Positions 7,128 through 12,106 of a stretch of 12,106 nt of DNA are shown piece after piece (within the stretch, counting starts at the first letter, position 1; every line of letters starts with the position of its first letter). The translations under genes and the position numbers were made by a program. The stretch is from positions 1 to 12,106 of the forward strand of contig CAYTOK010000029.1 in NCBI GenBank assembly GCA_964439595.1, given 5' to 3'. This DNA is from CAIJXB01 sp964439595 (GTDB lineage: Bacteria; Chlamydiota; Chlamydiia; Chlamydiales; Rhabdochlamydiaceae). The notes under the pieces were generated by a model. It was given only the letters and a program-made list of their open reading frames with translations, did no database searches and was not told where the DNA came from.

Positions 7128-8285
7128 ATGGGGAAAGTGCTATTTGAAATTACGGAAGAGCAGCTTGAAACTGGTCTTAGAGGCTATCCTTGTGGATACT
7201 GTACTACTTCTTATGTGGATGAGAAAAAAGGGCTTTTTTATGCAGGGCACCCTGTAACTGCTCTTGCTTATAAATCTCCAGAAGAAGTGCTCAGTCTTCT
7301 TTATTTTGGAAAAGAGGTTGAAGAAAAAGAAAGAGACAAGTTTTTAGAGGAGCTCAAAAAAAGAGCAGCTTTATCTCCTAAGGTTATAGAGGCAATAGAA
7401 TCTCTTCCTAGAGAAGGTCATCCTATGAAGCTTTTTTCTGCAGCTCTTCTTATTTTAGGGATGGTAGAAGGTGTCAATGATTATAGGGAAGACTGTTTAA
7501 ATATTATAGCTAAAATACCTAGTTTAGCAGCTGTAGTTATTAATTATCATGCAGGATGGGGCAAGACACATTTACCAGATAAAAACCTTGGCTACATGGA
7601 AAATTTTGCTCGGATGTTACAGATGCCGGGTAAAAAAGAAGAAGAGCTGGCAAAAGTTTTTAAGTTATTTAACATCTTGCACTACGACCACGGAGGAGGG
7701 AATCTTTCCGCCTTTGTGGGGAAAGCTGTGGCTTCTGGGCTAGAAGATATGTACGGGTCTCTTGCCTCGTCTTTTTGCGCCCTTGCCGGTCCAAGGCACG
7801 GCAAGGCTAATCAGGACTGCTTGGTTTTTGTAGAGCAGGTGTTGCAGGCGTTGGGAGAAAATGCTACTGAGGAGCAAGTTAAGCAGCTTCTTCTTACAAA
7901 ACTAGAAACAGGAGAACTTATTTTTGGTTTTGGTCATGCGGTTTTACGAGTAGAAGATCCTAGAGCTACCACCCTTTATACGTATGCGGATGAACATTAC
8001 AGTTGGCACCCTCTTGTGAAAATAGCAAGGTGTTTGCGCAAGGTTGGGCCTGAAGTGCTATCTGCAAACCCCAAGATCTCTAGCCCCTATCCTAATGTAG
8101 ATGCTATTTCAGGAACTCTTTTAACTGCTGCAGGGTTTGCTTATCCTGAATATTTCACTGTCTTATTTGGATTAGCTAGAAGTGTTGGTGTCTCTATCCA
8201 AATTGTCTATGAGAGATTAGAGGCAAGAGGTGGTAAAGGTACCCCTATAGTTCGTCCTAAGTACATTTATAGGTCTAGAGAATGA
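7128..8285 (+). CDS. gltA: Citrate synthase
   Basis: Condenses acetyl-CoA and oxaloacetate to citrate, the entry step of the TCA cycle. The 385-residue protein carries the complete active site: HYDHGGGN (185-192) for oxaloacetate binding, catalytic H224 in GPRHGKANQ, H270 in GFGHAVLRVEDPR and catalytic D325 in PNVDAISG, then FTVLFGLAR and RPK near the end. The GFGHAVLR and PNVDA-SG segments look like the eukaryote-type branch of the family rather than the E. coli type. The residue before the catalytic His is Arg (GPRHG), where many relatives have Leu or Ala. AAGGGG, overlapping the mdh stop codon, serves as ribosome-binding site. Its last four bases overlap the next start codon (ATGA). Chlamydiaceae lack this enzyme, so the organism probably has a fuller TCA cycle. 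Confidence 0.95.
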   Translation: MGKVLFEITEEQLETGLRGYPCGYCTTSYVDEKKGLFYAGHPVTALAYKSPEEVLSLLYFGKEVEEKERDKFLEELKKRAALSPKVIEAIESLPREGHPMKLFSAALLILGMVEGVNDYREDCLNIIAKIPSLAAVVINYHAGWGKTHLPDKNLGYMENFARMLQMPGKKEEELAKVFKLFNILHYDHGGGNLSAFVGKAVASGLEDMYGSLASSFCALAGPRHGKANQDCLVFVEQVLQALGENATEEQVKQLLLTKLETGELIFGFGHAVLRVEDPRATTLYTYADEHYSWHPLVKIARCLRKVGPEVLSANPKISSPYPNVDAISGTLLTAAGFAYPEYFTVLFGLARSVGVSIQIVYERLEARGGKGTPIVRPKYIYRSRE

Positions 8286-9265
8286 AGTGTGGAATTAGTT
8301 TCCCTCTGTTTTTATTGCTTTTATCTTTGAATCCTCTTTACTCTATTGAAGAGGCCTCTCTTATTCCTCCCTTTTTAGGGCTTCACCCTTCTAAAAATGA
8401 CTGGAAGCAGATTTCTTTTTTGCAGGAAGGACCTTTTAAATCGATGCAAAAGAGTTATAAGATTATTGCTTTTGGTAACTCTTATAAAGGGATGATTCGA
8501 AGAGGTCATGTCCAAGATGGCGCTTCTACCTGGAGTTGGGGGTTTCGTTCCGGAATAGGTTATATGCCTAAAGAAGAGAGTTGGAGTATAGTAGCTTCTT
8601 ATACGCAGTTTCATAGCAGAGTTTTTGAAGGAGAAGAAAGTCGAAATTCTATGTTCATGCCTGCTTGGAAAGAAAAGAGTTCTTTAGCAGCAGTGGATAA
8701 CGGCATGTTATCTTCTAGCTGGAGACTTTATGTAAATTTAGCAGATGTAGAGTTTGGAAGAAGGTTTAAACCTCTGCGTGCTGTTTTTTTACATCCACAT
8801 ATTGGAGTTCGCGGGGCTTGGATGTATCAAAAAGTTAAAGCTAGTTTACAGTCAGGTGCAGAGCCTTCAACGGGCATTTTTCTAGGAAATAACTGCGCGG
8901 GGATCGGTCTTAGAAGTGGCCTTGATTCATTATGGAAAGCTGGCCATGGAGTTAGCCTTTTTGGAGACGGAGCAGTGAGTCTTCTTGCCGGTTATTATAA
9001 TGTAGGTCAAAGTCTTATAGCTTTTCCAAGAAATGATAGCAATTCTATTGGTAGTATAGCCACAGCAGAAATGTCTTTTGGCCTTCAATATGAAAAGCCC
9101 GTGTACGGTAAGATGGTAACTTTTCGTATGGGGTATGAGATGAATTACATGTTTAATCAAATGCGCTGGACAGACTGGATTACAAATACAAGAGGCGCAT
9201 CTTCTGATGGGCATAACGGCGTAGCCCTTCAAGGTGTTACAGTAAATTTACGTTTAGATTTTTAA
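8282..9265 (+). CDS. Outer-membrane beta-barrel protein, MOMP-like / Lpg1974 family
   Basis: A 327-residue predicted outer-membrane protein. It starts with a clear Sec signal peptide (basic MKCG, hydrophobic core PLFLLLLSL, likely cleavage after about residue 21, near NPLYS) and ends in LRLDF, a terminal aromatic residue with alternating pattern as recognised by the BAM machinery. Internal segments WSWGFRSGIGY, VEFGRRF, PHIGVRGAWMYQ, GIGLRSGLDSLWK and SLFGDGAVSLLAGYY are typical of the Lpg1974/Legionella major outer-membrane family, also found as MOMP-like proteins in Simkania and Waddlia. A pore or adhesion role is inferred from the family. The start codon overlaps the gltA stop, so translation is probably coupled. 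Its place behind two TCA enzymes could simply be operon packing. Confidence 0.85.
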   Translation: MKCGISFPLFLLLLSLNPLYSIEEASLIPPFLGLHPSKNDWKQISFLQEGPFKSMQKSYKIIAFGNSYKGMIRRGHVQDGASTWSWGFRSGIGYMPKEESWSIVASYTQFHSRVFEGEESRNSMFMPAWKEKSSLAAVDNGMLSSSWRLYVNLADVEFGRRFKPLRAVFLHPHIGVRGAWMYQKVKASLQSGAEPSTGIFLGNNCAGIGLRSGLDSLWKAGHGVSLFGDGAVSLLAGYYNVGQSLIAFPRNDSNSIGSIATAEMSFGLQYEKPVYGKMVTFRMGYEMNYMFNQMRWTDWITNTRGASSDGHNGVALQGVTVNLRLDF

Positions 9266-9303
9266 TTTCACTTTGCCGTCACTGCTTATTTGTGATTTTG
9301 CTT

Positions 9304-10287
9304 TTATGTAAGGACAATTGCATCGTAGCGATCGTAATGGTCTATTCCGTTATAAAGAATATGAATTTTAGTTTCGCCTTTTCCATACGTTTGAGTAGGA
9401 GCATCTTCGTTTTTATTATGAACAATGATCGTTATATCCTCAAATATTGTGGCCAAGGCTTTAATTTCAAGCTCTCCACAGAAAAAGCCTTCTTGTTTTG
9501 CCATAGTCAGGTACAGCTCTGGTGTTATAGTATCAAGAGCTGCTAGTTGCCGTTCTACATCTTTTATAAGATCTTGCTTATTCGTCGAATCCCCTTCACT
9601 TGTTTGGATATATTGAAGACAGATCTGCTCCATTTCTAGCTTTGCTTTTTCAGCATCTTTAAACCCTTCGATAGCTCCGGTTATAAAGGGAGTAAAATCG
9701 TTGTTTTCGGGGGCTTCCTTAAGTTCTCTTTCTATAAACTCGATGGTCCTCATTCGGAGTCCAAGGTGAGTTATTCCACTAAGGCGACGTATATTTTGCC
9801 GTAGCCCTCTAGCAATAGCTTCAAAGAGGCAGTTTCCGTCTCCTGGAATCTTGTCTTCAAGTAAAGCTAATGGGGCTCCTGTAACTTCGGGAGATAGTAG
9901 TGTTCTTAAACTGTTTATTAGAGAATCTAGCTTGGGGTTAGGGAATTGACTTTGTAAGCTTTCTGCTCTTTTAAGTAGCCCTGTAAGAACTCTTCTTGGT
10001 ACTTTTTCAAGGGTTTCATATTTTTCTGTAAAAAGATTTTCGTACGCAGTGAATAACTGCGATTTTGCTATAGCAGTTATTTCGGCAGTTTTTAGATTGC
10101 TATCTGCATGTAACGGGGTGACAACTCTATCAGACCAGCAAAAGCAGCTTTTTATCCAAGATCCCACGGATACGAGTGCTTCCCAAATTTTTTTCAATCT
10201 AGATTGCACGCAGGGGCAAACTGTATTTATGACCGCTATGGATATACCGCTGGATACTCTCCATATTACATTTGTTAAAGAGTGCAT
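9304..10287 (-). CDS. OTU-family cysteine protease, predicted deubiquitinase effector
   Basis: The C-terminal half (about residues 143-327 of 327) is an OTU domain. Visible hallmarks are PGDGNCLFEAIARGL with D150 and nucleophile C153, FFCGELEIKALATIF (268-282) with IIVHN (287-291), and IHILYNGIDHYD with catalytic H317. OTU enzymes cleave ubiquitin chains, and chlamydiae use them as secreted effectors (for example ChlaOTU). Residues 1-67 form a separate module with a hydrophobic stretch (7-26) and cysteines at 24, 26, 48 and 50. The same module heads the LRR-NEL protein at 10448-12100 with only six substitutions. There is no classical cleavable signal peptide; type III secretion is inferred. 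The ATG at 10285-10287 follows AAGGA. The gene converges on the mdh operon with a 38-base gap that lacks a clear terminator. Confidence 0.9.
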   Translation of the reverse strand: MHSLTNVIWRVSSGISIAVINTVCPCVQSRLKKIWEALVSVGSWIKSCFCWSDRVVTPLHADSNLKTAEITAIAKSQLFTAYENLFTEKYETLEKVPRRVLTGLLKRAESLQSQFPNPKLDSLINSLRTLLSPEVTGAPLALLEDKIPGDGNCLFEAIARGLRQNIRRLSGITHLGLRMRTIEFIERELKEAPENNDFTPFITGAIEGFKDAEKAKLEMEQICLQYIQTSEGDSTNKQDLIKDVERQLAALDTITPELYLTMAKQEGFFCGELEIKALATIFEDITIIVHNKNEDAPTQTYGKGETKIHILYNGIDHYDRYDAIVLT

Positions 10288-10293
10288 ATAATT
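10086..10293 (-). repeat. Shared leader/N-terminal module, copy in the OTU gene (partner 11899-12106)
   Basis: These 208 bases repeat directly at 11899-12106 with about nine mismatches that I counted. They cover codons 1-67 plus the first bases upstream of the ATG. Similarity stops abruptly after the ADSNLKT codons. The right-hand copy continues to the window edge, so the full repeat may extend further upstream. Confidence 0.92.
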
Positions 10294-10311
10294 TCCTTTT
10301 GTTAAAAGGTA

Positions 10312-10340
10312 ATTGTAACATTTCTATTTTAATAAAGCAA
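10312..10340 (-). promoter_or_regulatory. Putative promoter of the OTU protease gene
   Basis: On the minus strand, TTGCTT (10335-10340) and TACAAT (10312-10317) lie 17 bases apart. Transcription would start near 10305, leaving a leader of about 18 bases that includes the AAGGA ribosome-binding site. The -10 matches consensus at five of six positions, the -35 at three. An independent promoter would allow expression separate from the LRR-NEL gene upstream. Confidence 0.5.
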
Positions 10341-10447
10341 TGTATTATTTTTGGCCGGTTTCTTAGCAATAGATTTGAGATCGCGTCCACTGTAGCAGAG
10401 GCCATCTTGCATTTGACGGTTGAAAGGACCGGAGATTTCATGTCCGG
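10341..10447. other. Unassigned GC-richer intergenic patch
   Basis: The part nearest the LRR-NEL stop codon (about 10365-10447) is visibly richer in G and C than the AT-rich spacers elsewhere in the window. It has no counterpart next to the paralogues. It contains an inverted repeat ACCGGA / TCCGGT (10428-10433 and 10443-10448) with a nine-base loop. Two minus-strand frames are open across it, but neither resembles a family I know. It could be debris of a lost gene or mobile element. Confidence 0.4.
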
Positions 10448-12100
10448 TTAGCCGGGAAGCTTCCTGTTATCATCAATCATCCCTAAAGCCCTTTTTGTTA
10501 AGACTATTAGCCCCTTTTCATAATTTTCTTGGATTTTTTCATAATCAGGAGTATCTACTCTTAAATCAGCGGCCCTAGCTTGTGTCAAAGCGTTAAATTC
10601 TCTAGGGTGCTTTTTTTCTAAGCACTGAAGCCAGGTTTCGTGACCAATAAGAAATTGATGACAAGTATCCGAATTATCTAGTTGTTCCTTTACAAAGCTT
10701 TCAGCATCTTTTAGATCGGTATCAGTTAATGCGCTACAGCGAAAGTACAGCATGTCTCTTACGTCAATAGGAAGATCTAAGGCTTCTTTAAGTTTTAGGG
10801 GATAGCCAAGGTAAACTTCAATTTCATCAACAAAGCGTAGTGTTAAAACTTTTGCTCCGGCAACTTTTTCTAAAAGGCTTATGGCGTAGACCCCTCTAAG
10901 AAGTAAGTGAGCAAGATCTTGCGGTCTACGTAGGTCTGCCCTATGTATTTTATAGGCAATACCTATCTGTAAAATAGAAAGAGCAACGCGATCGCCGCAG
11001 GTGTCTGCAGCCCCGTTAATAATGGCTAAAAAAACTTCTTGAAATTCAGGGTTTTCGTTAGCCAGTCTAAGATACGCTAGGATATTTTGTAGTAAGGCTT
11101 TTTTGTTTTCTCCTCCTGCTTTATAGTCAGCCATATAGGATAATCTAGATAGCCAATCTCTTAACTGTCCACTTTCTTCTAGTTCTTTATTTAGAGTAAG
11201 AGGAGGCTCTTGCAGCTCTTGGTATAAATCTCTGACAAGTTCTACTGTTGACCTAAGGTCTTCCCCTCTTCTTTCTACATGAGCCATGGAATAGGCAAAT
11301 CTAGGACCAGCATATCCGGGAACCCCTGTGGCAGCTTGTAATCTAGATCGTATTTCTTCAGATAGAGGGAGACTGCTTATATCTATGAGAAGATTATGAG
11401 GTAAAGAAGTGATGGTTGAAGGGAGAGAAGTGAGTGGGGTGTTGCTTAGATTGAGCCTTTGTAAAGTTAAGAGGTCGCCGAAGGATTCAGGAAGGGAAGT
11501 GAGTCGGGTTCTATGTAGATATAGCTGTTGTAGAGCTGAGAGGCTGCCGAAGGACTCTGGAAGGGAAGTGAGTCTGGTGTCAGATAGATTGAGCCATTGT
11601 AGAGCTCTGAGGTTGCTGAAGGATTCTGGAAGGGAAGTGAGTCTGGTGTCAGATAGATTGAGGCGTGTTAGGCGAGAAGAAAAGGAGGGGTGATTGAAAA
11701 TATCCGGTAGATCGGCTAGCCTTAGACGTGATAGATCTATAGAAGAATCGCTAGGAGAATGTAAAAAAGCTAGAATGCGCTCTTTAGCTACTGCTGTATC
11801 GTCTTCGGGTATTCCAGTAAGAGCCCAGGTATTTAAGAGCATCTCAATCGGTAAGGTATTGACTCTTTCAGCTAAGGAAGTTAACTCAGGGGGTTGGTCA
11901 GTTTTTAGATTGCTATCTGCATGTAACGGGGTGACAACTCTACCAGACCAGCAAAAGCAGCTTTTTATCCAAGATCCTACGGATACGAATGCTTCCAAAA
12001 TTTTTTTCAATCTAGATTGCACGTGGGGGCAAACTGTATTTATGACTGCTGTGGATATACCGCTGGATATTCTCCATATTACATTTGTTAAAGAGTGCAT
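10448..12100 (-). CDS. Chimeric LRR-NEL E3 ubiquitin ligase effector with OTU-protein N-terminus, 550 aa
   Basis: Predicted secreted E3 ubiquitin ligase. Residues 1-67 are the module also found at the start of the OTU protein (61 of 67 identical). From residue 69 (QPPELTSLAERVNTL) it follows the other LRR-NEL proteins, so their own first ~65 residues have been replaced. Only four leucine-rich repeats remain (about 144-237), against nine in the paralogues. The NEL domain (about 243-540) keeps the catalytic CxD motif as C368-G369-D370 and RFVDEIEVYLGY (422-433). About 140 residues around the active site are identical to the gene at 1951-3909. After the shared LTKRAL ending it has a private tail, GMIDDNRKLPG. 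The ATG lies at 12098-12100; the ribosome-binding site is beyond the window, but the OTU copy suggests AAGGA. A type III secreted role is inferred from family and context. Confidence 0.93.
   Translation of the reverse strand: MHSLTNVIWRISSGISTAVINTVCPHVQSRLKKILEAFVSVGSWIKSCFCWSGRVVTPLHADSNLKTDQPPELTSLAERVNTLPIEMLLNTWALTGIPEDDTAVAKERILAFLHSPSDSSIDLSRLRLADLPDIFNHPSFSSRLTRLNLSDTRLTSLPESFSNLRALQWLNLSDTRLTSLPESFGSLSALQQLYLHRTRLTSLPESFGDLLTLQRLNLSNTPLTSLPSTITSLPHNLLIDISSLPLSEEIRSRLQAATGVPGYAGPRFAYSMAHVERRGEDLRSTVELVRDLYQELQEPPLTLNKELEESGQLRDWLSRLSYMADYKAGGENKKALLQNILAYLRLANENPEFQEVFLAIINGAADTCGDRVALSILQIGIAYKIHRADLRRPQDLAHLLLRGVYAISLLEKVAGAKVLTLRFVDEIEVYLGYPLKLKEALDLPIDVRDMLYFRCSALTDTDLKDAESFVKEQLDNSDTCHQFLIGHETWLQCLEKKHPREFNALTQARAADLRVDTPDYEKIQENYEKGLIVLTKRALGMIDDNRKLPG
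10618..11040 (-). repeat. Near-identical NEL-domain tract, copy 2 (partner 2091-2513)
   Basis: This 423-base stretch of the NEL catalytic region matches 2091-2513, with two synonymous differences found by eye. The two copies lie about 8.5 kb apart in the same orientation, so recombination between them could also delete or duplicate the mdh-waaC segment. Confidence 0.85.
11390..11671 (-). repeat. Tandem 69-bp LRR-coding repeats (4 units)
   Basis: Four 69-nt units encode 23-residue leucine-rich repeats; two contain the identical string LNLSDTRLTSLPESF. The array is less than half as long as in the two paralogues, so the recognition surface must differ. Confidence 0.9.
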
Positions 12101-12106
12101 ATAATT
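11899..12106 (-). repeat. Shared leader/N-terminal module, copy in the chimeric LRR-NEL gene (partner 10086-10293)
   Basis: This copy runs to the right edge of the window. Its inner boundary is sharp. Left of 11899 the sequence follows the other LRR-NEL genes, and right of it the OTU gene. The parent genes share GGCAG at the join, while the chimera reads GGTCAG. Confidence 0.92.

Noticed and set aside
9266..9303. Possible terminator between the outer-membrane protein gene and the OTU gene
   Set aside because: Only a four-base-pair stem (TCAC/GTGA) with a nine-base loop is visible, too weak to call.
10199..10441. Minus-strand 80-codon open frame overlapping the OTU gene start
   Set aside because: It overlaps the OTU gene's promoter, ribosome-binding site and first codons in another frame, and matches no family I recognise. 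Only its 5' part lies in unexplained sequence, reported as a patch.
10428..10448. Inverted repeat ACCGGA/TCCGGT as a terminator of the chimeric LRR-NEL gene
   Set aside because: The stem has only six pairs, overlaps the stop codon and is not followed by a run of T on the minus strand.
11409..12104. Plus-strand open frames opposite the chimeric LRR-NEL gene
   Set aside because: They mirror the LRR and N-terminal coding repeats; the minus-strand gene with clear NEL motifs explains the openness.

Overview
The window (12,106 bases, AT-rich) looks like part of the chromosome of an amoeba- or arthropod-associated member of the Chlamydiae. The evidence is a chlamydial-looking malate dehydrogenase, a MOMP-like/Lpg1974-type outer-membrane protein, and several predicted host-directed effectors built from LRR, NEL and OTU domains. 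Citrate synthase and a heptosyltransferase I are not typical of the pathogenic Chlamydiaceae, so an 'environmental' lineage is the better guess. A Legionella-like gammaproteobacterium cannot be fully excluded from sequence alone.

Layout. (1) 1-1335, minus: 5' part of an LRR-NEL gene that runs off the left edge. (2) 1336-1950: AT-rich upstream region of that gene, then the decayed 3' part of an IS256-family transposase (plus strand). (3) 1951-3909, minus: a complete LRR-NEL E3 ubiquitin ligase gene. (4) 4017-5951, minus: a probable two-gene operon, an EamA/DMT permease followed by waaC. (5) 5952-6137: divergent promoter region. (6) 6138-9265, plus: a tightly packed mdh-gltA-outer-membrane-protein operon. 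(7) 9304-10287, minus: an OTU-family cysteine protease (predicted deubiquitinase). (8) 10448-12100, minus: a second complete LRR-NEL ligase gene, whose N-terminus is copied from the OTU gene.

How the genes relate. A housekeeping core (envelope sugar transfer, small-molecule transport, two adjacent TCA-cycle enzymes and a porin-like protein) is flanked on both sides by effector genes acting on ubiquitin. Three genes have IpaH/SspH-like architecture. The two complete ones have a C-terminal NEL domain with an intact CxD catalytic motif, and the third is cut by the window edge before that motif. One gene encodes a protease of the type that removes ubiquitin. The LRRs are 23-residue units with Thr at the usual Asn-ladder position, unlike the 20-residue repeats of IpaH. 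The locus shows active rearrangement: LRR copy number differs between paralogues, a 423-nt stretch of the catalytic domain is almost identical between genes about 8.5 kb apart, and a 208-nt module (leader plus the first 67 codons) is shared by the OTU gene and one NEL gene. This suggests that targeting modules are exchanged between ubiquitin 'writers' and 'erasers'.

No rRNA, tRNA, CRISPR array or convincing rho-independent terminator was seen.
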